The notes below the pieces were generated by a model that was not told where the DNA came from, searched no databases, and saw nothing but the letters and a program-made list of their open reading frames with translations. Positions 1 through 11,089 of a stretch of 64,000 nucleotides of DNA are shown one piece after another (the first letter of the stretch is position 1; each line of letters starts with the position of its first letter). The DNA is from Euborellia annulipes. Lineage: Eukaryota > Arthropoda > Insecta > Dermaptera > Anisolabididae. The stretch lies in contig JAKCPI010002066.1 of the NCBI GenBank assembly GCA_023213315.1, positions 1 through 64,000 on the forward strand, in the 5' to 3' direction. The position numbers were made by a program, and so were the translations under genes.

Positions 1-640
1 AAGTCCGAATGTCTACTCATAAATCTTCCCTTATTTTAATAGGTTTAGACTATATATATATATATAAATCTATATTCGAGGAATATATTAGCATTATAGA
101 ACATGAATCTCCCTTCTTATAAATTAAAAGAAAAGAAGAGAAAAGAATTTTTTTTTATTTATTTTTTTTATTATTACCTTCTTCTAATAATTTACCAATT
201 ATTTTTTTATTTTTTCAGAAATATTGATAAATTTTCAAAGACAAATTTACTCCAAAAAATTTAGGATAATTATTGAAATTCAGTGAAACCTATATTGAGC
301 TAAAAAAATTGTCAAACATCAATTGATCCCGACGCGGCTATCAGTATATTAAAATTAAAATATGAAGCCTACTACTCCCTCAAGCAAATCACCGAAATGA
401 AATTAAACGATTGCGAGGTAACTAATTTTCTTAAATATATTTATAATTATATGTACGATGAAACTCCAAAGTGGCCTCAGAGCCGGAGGGAAGAATTAAA
501 AAGTAAAAAAGAACATCTAAGAGACTTAGACTTTATCTCGAGTTTCAATTATAAAAACAAGTTCAATGATCAATATCTCTGGCTTCCAATTAAGAAAGTA
601 TAAGAATAAAGTAATGGATTCTGGGATGACGAACTGGAAA
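1..640. other. AT-rich DNA without recognised gene
   Basis: Low-complexity AT-rich sequence. A 68-codon open frame at 397-603 (+) has no recognisable domain, and its lysine/asparagine-rich composition is what AT-rich noncoding DNA gives by chance. I see no splice signal or repeat terminus that would make it a gene. Confidence 0.5.
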
Positions 641-649
641 TCAGAAAAA

Positions 650-1000
650 TTTTTGTTTATTTAAAATTGGAAAAAACTAAAAAGTACATCAGTAAAGAAC
701 TAGTACTCTCGAGGCTTCCCAAGGGACGAGATCAAACGTAGTTTGTTTTTGTATATCGCAAATAGGAAATGTTTAAAATTTCAAGAAATCTTTAAAGCGA
801 ATTTCGAGACGAAAAAAAACTAAAAAGTACATTAATAAAGTACTAATGCCGAATTTTCCCAACTATGAGACCTAGTAGCGTGATTTCATATTGGTACCTG
901 TAACGTACATATATACGTATATTTGAATTTTGAATAAAAATCGTTAGAACCGTTTTCGAGTACTGATTACAAACAAAAAAATAAACGTACATTACTCGTT
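650..1000 (+). repeat. Eroded fragments of repeat family C
   Basis: Around 670-710 and 815-850 the sequence repeats the family-C phrase aaaaagtacatcagtaaag followed by actagtactct. Around 930-960 it matches the segment gaattttgaataaaaatcg that precedes it in complete copies such as 59706-60387. The order is scrambled and both ends are missing, so these are old broken pieces. Confidence 0.45.
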
Positions 1001-2870
1001 TAATTAATTCCACTTTAATACAATCAATTTGAAGTCAGTTTAAGAATATTGTTTTAACCTTTGCCTTTGTGAACGACAAAACTCCAAAAATTTTGTAAAA
1101 TTATCTGTTAAGAACCATCAGCGAAACTAACAAGGATTTTGTTTAAAATAAAACACATCCACTTAATATAGATTTGTAATTTTTGTTTAATTATTTAAAT
1201 GTAAATGAAATTTATGGTAAATTAGAAAACAAAAATTTATAATTCATTAAATCAATAGTTTCGAAATTTTAGGATATGCCCCTTCCCCGCCCAACCTAGG
1301 AGGGAGTAAAACTACAGTAAGGCCACGTAATTTATGTAGTGATTATTTTGTAACCTAAACGTGAAATTGAATAATTAAATGTATTTATACAATTAAGGGG
1401 TGCTTTTTAGAAATAAGAGAAGTTTGAATTCTTTGCCCCATTTACAATCAGACATGAAAAAATAATTTTGACATGAAAATTCTTTCATAATTAAATATTT
1501 ATACTAAACATAAGTATGTAAATTGATTGTTATAGACCCCTATTAAGATAATATTATAAACTTTCGGGACTGACGAAAATATTAAAACATATTCTAAAAC
1601 AAATATTTGTTTATTAAGTAACTTTCATAGTGAATTGAAGAACTGACATTAAAGAAATATTAAAATTATAGCTGTAATTTGGTTGGCCATGATTCAGTTA
1701 TTTGACTATTCTTGGTTAAAGATAAAAAAAAAAGTTTAACTGTCTGCGTGTAAAGGGCTTTAAACTGCTTTTTATGGCCAATCAACCAGAGACTAGTTCG
1801 TAAGGTATTTCGATCTGGTGAATTTTCGAATAGATTTTTTAAACAATTTCATATTTGAAAATGCAATGCCAACACTGTTAAAATATTATTTTTAATATTT
1901 TTCAAATGTCTATTTTTGTGTGTAATAAATAAGATTTAAAACGACCCGTAGAACACTTAACAGCGAATAAATCACAAAACCGTCAAATATCGCGCCCGGG
2001 GACGTGGCCTGATTTTTATTGACGAACCCGACTTGTTCCAAGCTAAGACACATAAAGATCTCTTGATTTTTTGAAAGCGCAATAAAGAAAATCCGATCTT
2101 TAAATCTATTTGATCAATTGATTGCTCACTGTCACAAAAAAAGGGATGATATTGAAATATAAAATAGTTTTTGGGTTACTTTCATTCAAAAATGAGTTCT
2201 TTTTGTCCAGGCAATCTTTTTCATTTGAAAAAAAAAAAAAATAAATAAAAACGAATAAAGAAAAAAATGAACCCAAGAATAAATAGCAAAGGATATTCCT
2301 TATTTAAACAGAAGAACAACATACAATCAATCGAAAAATATTAAAATCTCTTCCCAATTATAATACATAAATTTTCGCAAAATTAAATTCAAATAGAAAA
2401 ATAATGAATAGAATTATTCTATTTGTATGTACTCGAAAAGTGTTAACACATTTGAAAATGATTTATGAATTTTAAATGAATGATTTACAAGAAAATTGAA
2501 AAAAAGTTATTGAAAAACTTCGAGAAGATGCATAAAAGATTCCAACTAACGAATTGGAAGTTGCTCTGTCTTCGTGTTATACACGTACAGTGAGGGACAA
2601 TCCAGAGATTTCGCCTCGCTTGGCATCACTTAACCGCAACGATTGTAGTGACTGTTGCTCTTCTCCTTTGCCAGGCCCCCCAGCAACCACTTGTTTAGAT
2701 TTAGGGAACATAAAAAAAAATGTTTCTTTACTTTAACAATGAAAGCGGGAGCAGATTGCAAGAAGAAGAGCCTCTATGATTCCTAAAACAATAAGCTATT
2801 CTACTGCAATCGTGTCTACAGACACACAAACACTAAATAAACCTACATATCGCTGACTTATGTCATAACT
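1001..2870. other. AT-rich stretch, nothing identified
   Basis: Mostly A/T with homopolymer runs. Two less AT-rich islands stand out: about 1985-2045 (gcgcccggggacgtggcc) and about 2560-2700. The second holds a 60-codon open frame at 2554-2736 that I do not recognise. No repeat termini are visible. Confidence 0.4.
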
Positions 2871-2894
2871 CACATAAAAAAAAATTTGTATACT

Positions 2895-3045
2895 CCTGGG
2901 ATCAGAGTGAGAACACTCCTGTGGTGCTACAGGTCAGAGTTTCACATCCTATTTCAAGGGATGAAAATTTTTCTAAATTATATTGGATACCAATTAATTT
3001 AGAAAAATGGCCTCAGATGCCGAAAAAGACTTTAAATAAATTAAA
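2895..3045 (+). mobile_element. tRNA-derived SINE family B, degraded
   Basis: An eroded tRNA-like head (gatcagagtgagaacactcc, then a box-B-like cagagtttcacatcc) is followed by the family-B 3' signature: atttcaaggg, a ttggataccaatt block, and ggcctcagatgccgaaaaag with an A-rich tail. The same tail occurs at 38745-38785 and 51045-51070. Divergence is high, so this is an old copy. Confidence 0.5.
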
Positions 3046-3149
3046 AAAAAAAATAATATTTTGTAAACAATAATCAAACGAATTAAAAATGGAATTTTTG
3101 GAATTTGGGCTTTGACTGTTATTATTAATAAAATATTTATTTTTTCGTG

Positions 3150-3256
3150 ATGTGGTTATTTGTAAAAATTTCAACATTTCGGTTAATCTTTTTGTAGCCT
3201 TTCCTAGCTAGGATGTAATGAGCCGAAGAGTTGTAATTTTTATAAACCACAGTTAA
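3150..3256. repeat. Small inverted repeat related to the hammerhead-like element
   Basis: A minus-strand half (tgtggttatttgtaaaaatttcaacatttcgg) faces a plus-strand half (gagccgaagagttgtaatttttataaaccacag). Both resemble the 3' part of the element at 12791-12997. It looks like a shortened, eroded version of the head-to-head dimer at 25232-25446. Confidence 0.5.
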
Positions 3257-3594
3257 AAGAAAGAACAAGTTTTTTATTAAGAATTATAAATGGAATAATA
3301 ATTGGTAAAAAAAAATCAGAGAGATCGCATTAATTTAGAAAAACGTCTAAAATATAAATAATATATGTTATAAACAAGGAAGTTAGTTACCCCCTTTACC
3401 CCCCCCCCCAGAGACTTGAGAAAAATATATTTTTTGTGAAAAAAAATTATATTTTTAATATAAAATTTTAAAAATTAATACTTGAAAATTTGATTTGTAT
3501 ATACCTATATTCTGGTAAACAACTACTGAATGCACCTTTAAATTACCGATAATAAGAAAAAATTGTGTGATGTGCTACCAGTCACACTAGATTA

Positions 3595-3635
3595 CCCCCC
3601 CCTCCCCGAGAAACTCCTCTAGATCCGCCACTGGT
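3595..3635 (-). mobile_element. hAT-like terminal fragment
   Basis: The sequence ending agatccgccactg reads as an inward hAT terminus CAGTGGCGGATCT on the minus strand, next to a C-rich tract like those just inside other hAT ends here. A matching left end and 8-bp duplication were not found, so only a fragment is called. Confidence 0.35.
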
Positions 3636-3659
3636 TATAAATGTATCTGATATTTAAAA

Positions 3660-4390
3660 ATTCAGAATATTTTGATTAAAATTAATTTCAATTGAATTAA
3701 ATACAAATAAACTAAAACTATATAACCAACTAAATTCAATTTGACTAAATTAGTCGATATTATTCAATTATACTGGCATTCAATAATAAACGTGCAATGA
3801 ATTAAATATTCACTCACTTATATTTTATTTATTAAATTGGATTAATTTTTTTTTTTTGAAGAAAGCATGTTAGAAATGATACCGATATTTTATAAAAAAT
3901 ACAAAGCCACTGACATTGAAACAGTAAAACCTCTATAGGGAATAAACTGCTAAGTTCGAAGTGCAAAAGAAAAATGTAACTTATAGCACCCATGTGAGTT
4001 TGTGCCTATAAAAGACAAACTTCTTTATTGGGTAATATGTGTGTATATATATAAAAAAAAAAGGGAGCAAGCAGACTTTACCGTAATGTATCGTGCAGTA
4101 AGGGTTTCTGTAAACAAAGGGGCTTAGCCAATGATGCGTGAAATTGTTGGATGGGGTGGAGAAAACGCGACAGGAAAAGTCAAACAATAAAAAAAATACT
4201 TATAAAAAAATTCCCACTTCTAAGAGGGTAGGTAAAAAAAAAAAGAACATGTAAATTTGATAAAGGAAATTTTTATAGCATTTTAAATAGAAGTGATGTT
4301 TATAAAAATATTATCATTGTAAAAAAAATTTCTTGGCAATAGGAATTGTGAATAAAAAAAAAATTATGCTAATTATATTACAGATATATA
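3660..4390. other. AT-rich stretch, nothing identified
   Basis: No terminus, tRNA-like box or plausible exon is visible. The 68-codon minus-strand frame at 3981-4187 is unremarkable. Confidence 0.4.
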
Positions 4391-4394
4391 GACA

Positions 4395-4550
4395 AATATA
4401 CGGACAGTCCACTTTGTGGAACACACTTTTTTTCAATTCATCATCCCTCAAAATGTGTATTTTCAAAAAGAATATCGATTTCGCAGTTTTAATGTGAACC
4501 CGCAATACTTTCTCTCTATAAGTTATACTAGGGTATTTCTGATAGCTAAG
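4395..4550 (+). repeat. Divergent 3' part of family C
   Basis: The order of phrases matches the family-C 3' region: ggacagtccactttgtgg, cctcaaaatgtgtat, atatcgatttcgcag, then caatactttctctctata. Intact copies read cagaccatgtcgcgaaaacc, cctcaaaacgt, catcgaattttt and caatactttctctctata. The final palindrome is decayed. Confidence 0.5.
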
Positions 4551-4559
4551 AGAAAATAA

Positions 4560-6970
4560 AAAAAACTGAAATTCAGTTTAATTAGAAATAGTCATTTCAT
4601 AGTCGAAAAAAAATATCAGCAAATTTCCTTTAACTAGAAATAATTTCAGGGTCAGTGTTGTGGGAATTGCATTTTGAAAAATTAAGAGTGCTCAAGGTTC
4701 CTGCTCTGTACATTTTGGAGAATGTACAAAGACATATGAGAAGAGTTTTTCATTGACTGGGGAAAGAATATCCACCAGCAGAATACAGGACATAGGGAAG
4801 ATTTGACATGTCCGAAATCTTGGTTGACTAAAAATTGTCTAGTTCAAAGGGACCAAGCCTTTTTAATGCTCTCCCAAGTGAAATTAAATTATCTCCAAAT
4901 GTCATCATTTTCAAAAAAAAAGGCTTAAACCCACTTCCTGTAACAACCCCTATATAGTGTTGGTGAATATTTTGACTTAAAAATAAGATATATGTATATT
5001 ATCTATTATTTTTGTCCTTTTTTTATGACGCTTCCATAGACAACAATTGTGTCTTTGGGAAGAAAAAGAATAAATAAATAAATGCATATGGTTGTTTATT
5101 AACAATATTCACAGTGTGTAATATATATGGTAAAAGAAAGTAAAAATACTTTCCAACATACCAAAAAATATTTATCTTATTCAATATAAAAAGCTTAATA
5201 TTAAGCCCTGTGGAAATTAGGGGTGCTAATGATAGTAACAAATGCATGTTATAAATGTGAATTTAAGTTACTCATTCGGGTACCCTTCCCTGATTTCGCG
5301 AGCACTTGAGTTTTGCACCAGACAACGCCTATATACAAAGAAGAAAGAAATAAGATTTCCAGGTGACGTTTCGGTTTCAATTTGTGACTGAAAAATTACT
5401 TAGTTCTTGTTTTTTATTTTGTTGAGTACTTTTTAAAGTGCCAATTGAAAAAATAGGTAGAAGAAAATATATTATTATCTCAACAAATAAATATGAAATA
5501 ATAATGAAATTTTTATTAAAGAAAAAAATGACATGGAGAATATTGATTTTATTTAAATAAAACGCAACCCTTGTGAGGGCAGCACTGTCTGAACCACCCT
5601 TAATTTTAGTTCCTACACCCTGAGACAGTTGGCGCCTCAGAGGGTTGGTTTTAGTTCCGACATTCGACTCCTTGGTGGCAGCAGTGGGCAGTAAAAATAC
5701 AAAGCCATTGATTTCTAGTAAATGCGCGCCTTGCAAAAAATTTAAGCTAAATAATTAAATAGTAAATAATTAACATACTACAAAGAGGAGGAGCAGTGAA
5801 CGACTGTAGATATCCTGTTATAATATAAACAAATTTGAAAAAAAAAATTCTCTCTTAAATTTTAATATTGTTAATCACTAAAATAATACAATTAATAAAC
5901 ATATGACTTACCAAATGGTTGTAGGAGATGACGATAAAGGGAAGCCAGCGAGTTGGATTGTCCGATTATTTGGGAAATTTTGACGAAAATGTTTCTAAAA
6001 CAAAGATAAAAAAAGGAATTGTTAAAATTATTACTAGTTTAATAAAATGGTTAATATACATATGGTATGTCTATTCCATTAATAGTGGCAGAAGGCATTT
6101 TTAAATTTAGCCTCAAGTGGAGGAGATAATGACTGACTGGAGAATGTTTGTGTGGGCATACACAGGACATGGTCAGTTATTCTTAAAAAGCAAATTAAGA
6201 TGCAATAGAATATCATTTTAATCTTATAATTTTAATAAAACATAATATAAAATTGTTATTTTCTTTTTAAAAATTATAAAAACATGATCAATTCAAATGT
6301 CACTTTCAAAGAGGTTATGTTTAATGAAATAAATATAAAAATAAAATTTATAATTAAAATAATTAAATTGAAATGTTTTAATATTTACTTATATGTTTAA
6401 ATAAATTTGTTTTTTAATATTAAAAATGAAATAAAATAAGAAATAACCAATTTTAGTTGTTATTCAACATATGTCAAACATGTGTTAGTTAACCAGGCAG
6501 ATGAAATATAAGGCCTAAAAAGCTTTCATGGTATTCTTACCTCAAAAAAAAAACGTCCTTTTTTTGGATTAAAAACTCTATTATAAAACACTCACACACA
6601 CTCACTCACATAAAAAGAGTCACGAAATGTTTATTCACATTATTTTTGTCCCGATCACAGAATGAAACATTTATATTATAAATAGTTCATAAAGGTCAAT
6701 TGAAAATCTCACTAAAGATGTAAGTTATATACTGTTTATAAAAAAATAATTGACACTTGGTGAATATAAACAAAGATGAACGAACACCCTGGCTATGTGA
6801 GTTGAGAGCCAGAGCCAGTGGCGGTGAGCGGTGAGAGATAGCGTTGCTTGTTAACGGAATCGGGGCCATTCGGCTCACCAAAGCATGTGGCCGAAAACAA
6901 GCGCAATATTTGAAATATTTCAATTCATTGAACCAACCTTACTGGAATTTTCCTTCATTTCTGTTTGCAT
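4560..6970. other. AT-rich stretch, nothing firmly identified
   Basis: Contains a less AT-rich patch at about 5565-5700 (agggcagcactgtctgaacc) that underlies a 119-codon minus-strand frame at 5377-5736. The frame has no recognisable domain, and its N- and C-terminal parts are simple AT-rich sequence. There is a short CA/CT-rich run at 6590-6612. No element boundaries were found. Confidence 0.4.
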
Positions 6971-6978
6971 ATAAGCAG

Positions 6979-8921
6979 CGGCGCACAGTGGGCTGAGATA
7001 GGAAAAAAGCGGCCATAATTCGAAAAAATGAACTTCAAAATATTAAAACAACGTTTTGCACACCAATAATAGACTATATGTGGACCTCAGTACAATAATT
7101 CATTTTTTTTTTACCCAACCCAAACCAGAGCTATAGAGCGCCAAAGTGGGCAAGATAACTTACTAACTTTTCTTTGCGTTTTAAGTCGATATTCAGGAAT
7201 TTTTTTCATGTATTAATATTAATCCAAATTTAATGAATTTTTTTTGAATCATAGATAAATTAATCTTCTTTCTGAAAATATTTTTGTTTTTCTTGTATTT
7301 CAGTTATTTATTTTTAAATAAATTTTTTTTGTAAGTAAAAAAAAAGCAATATAAATTTTTTTCAATTTCAAAAAAGTATATGGGATCCATGCGGATCCCT
7401 AACAAACTCAATAGATCCTGAAACTAGAATACATGTAGAACATGATTGCATCGAAACTTTTTGCCCGAATTTGCCCGCCGAATTTTTATTAATTTTTTTA
7501 TAATTAAATCGGCAGAAAAACAAATGATTTCCCTCAAACCATATGAACTTCTCTCTGCTTTACAGATAATATTGAAACGTGACAAAGGGCTGATGGACAA
7601 AATAAAATCAGGCTATGATTAGAATGACCATAAAATTGGGTGGGGGCTCAGATTTTGTAATCTTTTGAAAAAATAATCTATTAAAAGGGAATATCCAATA
7701 TTTGGAAATTGTATCTTTTCTTGTACATATTCTTATTAATATTATTGAAATAACTATATTATTTTTGTATACAAGTGGTAAAGCCCCCCTGGACCCCCTT
7801 ACATGCCTTCGATGAGCAAATGCATCAAATTTATTCTTGCTCACTGTTTGGAAATTTTGCAATTGCTCGACTTCGGCGCAAAATTTTAAAGTTTTAAATT
7901 TCCTTCACTGACTCCACTTACTTTGTCTCTGGCCAATCAGCAAGAGAGAGTGGTAAATAGGAACATAAAACAGAATTTAGTGGCTAGAGCTTTATATTAT
8001 AGTAATGATATTTATTTTTTAGAAAATAATTTTTATTTAAGTATAATGACCGAGACATAGAAGCTGACTCCAAGGGGCCCAAGGGGCTCGAGCCCCCTCC
8101 CCTCCCCCCCCCTGCCCCAATGTTGAGGGAAGATAAAATAAGTCATCTTTGTAATCAGCAATCCATTAAAATGTATATAAAGACGTATGGCTTGTATAAG
8201 GTTATATCAAAAAAATTATTTTTTGACCCTTTGAGTAAGGGGTAGTTTACCTCATCTATATATTTTGTAAAAATAAATGACATATTTGTAACGAGTGACC
8301 TTTAAAATATATATAAAAACATATTGCTTGTAATTGCAAAAAAAAAAAAATATTTTGTTGCTCCCTTCAGTAAGGGGTAGTTCACCCTAACTATATATTT
8401 TGTAAAAATAAATGACATTTTTGTGACCAGTGACCTTTAAAATGTATATAAAGACATATCGCTTGTAATTATCAGAGCAAAATTTTGTTTAACACATTGA
8501 GTAAGGGGTAGTTCACCCCATGTATGTTTTTAGTAAAAATAGATGACATCTTTGGAATCAGCATCCATTAAAATGTTTATAAAGACATATTGCTTGTAAT
8601 TATCAAAAAAAATATTTTTTTGCTCCCTTCAGTAAGGGGTAGTTCACCCCAGGTATGTTTTTTGTAAAAATAAATGTCATTTTTGTAAAACGCATATTTT
8701 TTTTGATTTTTTGACATGAGTTTTATTTTATATTTCACACATCATAATTTTTTTTTCAACTTTGTCAAGGGGTAATTTCAACCCCTTTCCGTAAAATATG
8801 AAAATATTGAAGGGTATAGAAGAACATATGATTCTGTATGTATAGTTTTAATTTTGTAAAAATCCGCCCAAAAAACGATAATTATGGCCGCTTTTTTTCG
8901 ATTTCAGCCCACTGTGCGGCG
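6979..8921. mobile_element. Transib element, non-autonomous (with TSDs)
   Basis: The element proper is 6984-8916, 1933 bp. Both ends begin CACAGTGGGCTGA and stay paired for about 37 bp (to gcggccataatt). It is flanked by an exact 5-bp duplication CGGCG (6979-6983 and 8917-8921). Transib elements are known for CACARTG termini and GC-rich 5-bp duplications, and their transposase is related to RAG1. In both ends the heptamer CACAGTG is followed by a 12-nt spacer and AAAAAAGCG, reminiscent of an RSS nonamer. No transposase-like frame survives inside, so this copy would need transposase in trans. The interior carries a ~131-135 bp tandem array. Confidence 0.82.
8140..8690. repeat. Tandem array inside the Transib, four units
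   Basis: The phrase gtaaggggtagttcaccc recurs at about 8235, 8370, 8501 and 8632, giving periods of 135, 131 and 131 bp. Each unit also contains gtaaaaataaatgacat, a ccattaaaatgtatataaag block and acatattgcttgtaatt. Units differ by substitutions and short A-runs, so the array is not freshly amplified. It lies wholly within the Transib. Confidence 0.8.
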
Positions 8922-9104
8922 TAACCAGCCTTTGAGGGCGGGGGGGGGGGCGAAGCTTAACTAGGGCGCCGATTTTCCAGGGGGCTCCGCCCCCTGGGCT
9001 CCCTTGCTCGCCTTCGGCGAGCAATTGCCCGCCTTCGGCGGGCAAATTTCTTGCATCCTGTAATTTCCTCAGCGAATTTGTTTATATTTACATGTTTTTT
9101 AATG

Positions 9105-9337
9105 ACTCCTGTATGATTTCGTTTTGATTTTTCTTTGCTTTTACGAAAAATGTCGTTTTCTTCTTTGATTATTTCAAAAACTATTCAGTTTTCGGAAAAT
9201 ATCAAAGAATAAAAACATTTTAAAATTGAGTATTTTATCATAATATAACAAAGAAATTGAAAATTTCGAAATTTTTTAAAAAACTTTTTAAGTAAAGTAC
9301 TACTTCCAAGTGACGTATTTACTCCAAAAGTTGATAG
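9105..9337 (+). repeat. Dispersed repeat family F
   Basis: Shares a long segment with 58850-58990 (+) and 37300-37480 (-): aaaaactattcagttttcg, a run through ttttatcataatataacaa, then acttttt and gtaaagtactacttccaag followed by tgacg. It ends at ctccaaaagttgatag where the hAT target begins. No terminal repeats or coding potential are visible. Class unknown. Confidence 0.65.
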
Positions 9338-9345
9338 AGGGCGGC

Positions 9346-10520
9346 CAGGGATGGGCGTTAATCAGTTACATGTATTTGAAATACAAGATACCAAATACAA
9401 TATTAATTGGTATTTTGTAACTCGTTACAGAATTGGCAAAGTAATTGCTATCTTGTATTTCGTTACATTTTTTAGTAATTGGTATCTGAAATTCGAGATA
9501 CCAAATACTTTTTTTTTTTTAATTTGCCGCAGTGTAAAAAGTCTTGCAGAGGGAGCTGAAATCGTTTTAATTTATTTAATATTACTGTATGCAATCGTCG
9601 TGTGGGTTCTCTGCTCCGGATCTTAGTAAAAACCAGTAACGAGAAGTCAATCAATCCGCCAAATTTTCACTCTTCGTTAAAAAACTTTTTTGCTTTCTTC
9701 TTTCAACCAGCTCTCAACGACTAAATCTTTGTTCTTCTGCCCCAGTTGAAAGACTGTTTTCATTTGCGGGTTTATTCATTCTCCATCAAGTTCCAGATTA
9801 TCCGACAAAACTTTTTGAAAACTTGGTTTTTTGAAACCTTTTCATATTTTTATAAATAAATTTTTTTTAGTGTCATGAATAATTTTATTGTTTTCGATTT
9901 TCCAAAGGTATTCTCCAATATAAGTTTAGCTGCCACTTTCCTAAACTAAATTTATTTAGGGTTCCAGATAGAGCCCTGCACGGGCCGATTTTTTTGGCCC
10001 AGACCGGTCCGTGTCCGTATTTTTTTTTGACTTCTCGCCCGTACCCGGCCCGTAATTTTTTACCATTCTTCAGGCCCGCCCGGAATTTTTTCAAACCCGC
10101 CCATTCCCGCCCGAGATTTAGTGAATGAATGAACGAATGTCTAGTAATTTTTAAATAAAATTTCATTTGCATGCCCGTCCGCCCGAACCCGTTTATTTAG
10201 ACTTGCTACCCTCCCGTATCCGCCCGTAATTTTTTCATGGCCTCCAAAGCCCGCGGGCCGGGCGGGTAACGGGCCTACGGGCCAACCCGTACCCGTGCAG
10301 GGCTCTAGTTCCAGAATTACCCCTCCAAAATGTATTTTAAAATCAAGGAAAAATTTGTTTGTAATTGGTATTTTCAATGTATTTGAAATACATAATTGGT
10401 ATCTTGTATCTCGTTACACAAACCCGTGAATAATTGGTATCTTGTATTTCGTTACAAAAATCTGAAGTAATTGGTATTTTGTATCTCGTTACTCAAAATC
10501 GAGTAACTTGCCCATCCCTG
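9346..10520. mobile_element. hAT element I, non-autonomous
   Basis: Termini CAGGGATGGGC (9346) and its complement GCCCATCCCTG (ending 10520) are flanked by an exact 8-bp duplication AGGGCGGC (9338-9345 and 10521-10528), as expected for hAT. Subterminal regions at both ends carry many copies of aattggtatcttgtatctcg followed by ttac, in direct and inverted orientation, typical of transposase-binding arrays. A second hAT (9969-10307) is nested inside. No transposase frame is present. The target was itself a repeat, since the right flank continues as family J. Confidence 0.85.
9969..10307. mobile_element. hAT MITE H1 nested in hAT element I
   Basis: A 339-bp element with termini TAGAGCCCTGCACGGG and the exact complement, flanked by an 8-bp duplication GTTCCAGA (9961-9968 and 10308-10315). 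The interior is GC-rich with many cccgcccg blocks, and its two halves are mutually complementary near the ends. A second copy with its own TSD lies at 34048-34411. Confidence 0.9.
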
Positions 10521-10576
10521 AGGGCGGCAAATTAAATTTTGCCCCCCCCTAAAAAATTTCCTAGTTCCGGCCCTGG
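10521..10576 (+). mobile_element. Right-end fragment of hAT family J
   Basis: The run agggcggcaaattaaatttt, a C-run, then ctagttccggccctgg parallels 40390-40460 of the complete family-J element (ggggcagcaaattaaatttt, then cttgttccgcccctg). The left part of this copy was not found. hAT element I landed in it. Confidence 0.55.
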
Positions 10577-10886
10577 AATTTACTACTGTAAATTCTTTCC
10601 TATTTCTATAATCTTTAAATCAACTTTCCATATCATCATATTTCTTATTTTGCCTATAATAAAAATTTCGCCAATTGGAATGGGCTGTTTTGATTGGCAA
10701 AGAGGAAGAAAGAATATCAATCAGTGTAGGATAAATTAGATTGTTGTTGTTTAGGTAACATTCCACCGAAAAAAAATCAGATAAATACTTATCGAATCGT
10801 GTAAAAGTGGATAAGCTGACTATAATTAATAAAAAAACAAATACTGCATTTTCCTTTTATACAAAGAAACCAGTCACATTTTAGAT

Positions 10887-11081
10887 CAGGAGTGGCCAAC
10901 CCGAGGCGGCCCACGAGATTCATCACAATTTTTACAAAATATATTTATTTTATTTTTTTCACCCTAAAAAAATGTCTTCAGTGAGTCTAAATCTAATATG
11001 GGGATATAAAATTTTATATGTGGCCCGCGGAGTTATTATGTATGTCCGCAAGATCATTCTTTCATTTTTTTGACACCCCTG
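10887..11081. mobile_element. hAT MITE K
   Basis: A 195-bp element with termini CAGGAGTGGCCAAC and, on the other end, CAGGGGTGTC read inward. The flanks ttttagat (10879-10886) and ttatagat (11082-11089) match at 7 of 8 positions, consistent with an aged 8-bp hAT duplication. The interior contains gcggcccacgag and tggcccgcgga, the sort of GC blocks seen in the other hAT ends here. Confidence 0.72.
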
Positions 11082-11089
11082 TTATAGAT

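Larger units (their letters stand above)
6975..9060. mobile_element. hAT-type element interrupted by a Transib
   Basis: If the Transib at 6984-8916 and one CGGCG copy are removed, the flanks join as CAGCGGCGTAACCAGCC followed by tttgagggcgg and a G-run. That is the same terminus found, inverted, at 35777-35816, where it bounds a hAT with a GATACAAA duplication. The right part, 8917-9060, contains two small GC hairpins (gctcgccttcggcgagc and cccgccttcggcggg). The other end was not located. Confidence 0.6.

Noticed and set aside
5377..5736. 119-codon minus-strand frame, the longest in the window
   Set aside because: No domain, uneven composition, ends are AT low-complexity; a frame this long is expected by chance across 64 kb and two strands.
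8140..8690. CRISPR array
   Set aside because: Units are ~131-135 bp diverged direct repeats within a eukaryotic transposon, without short identical repeats and unique spacers.
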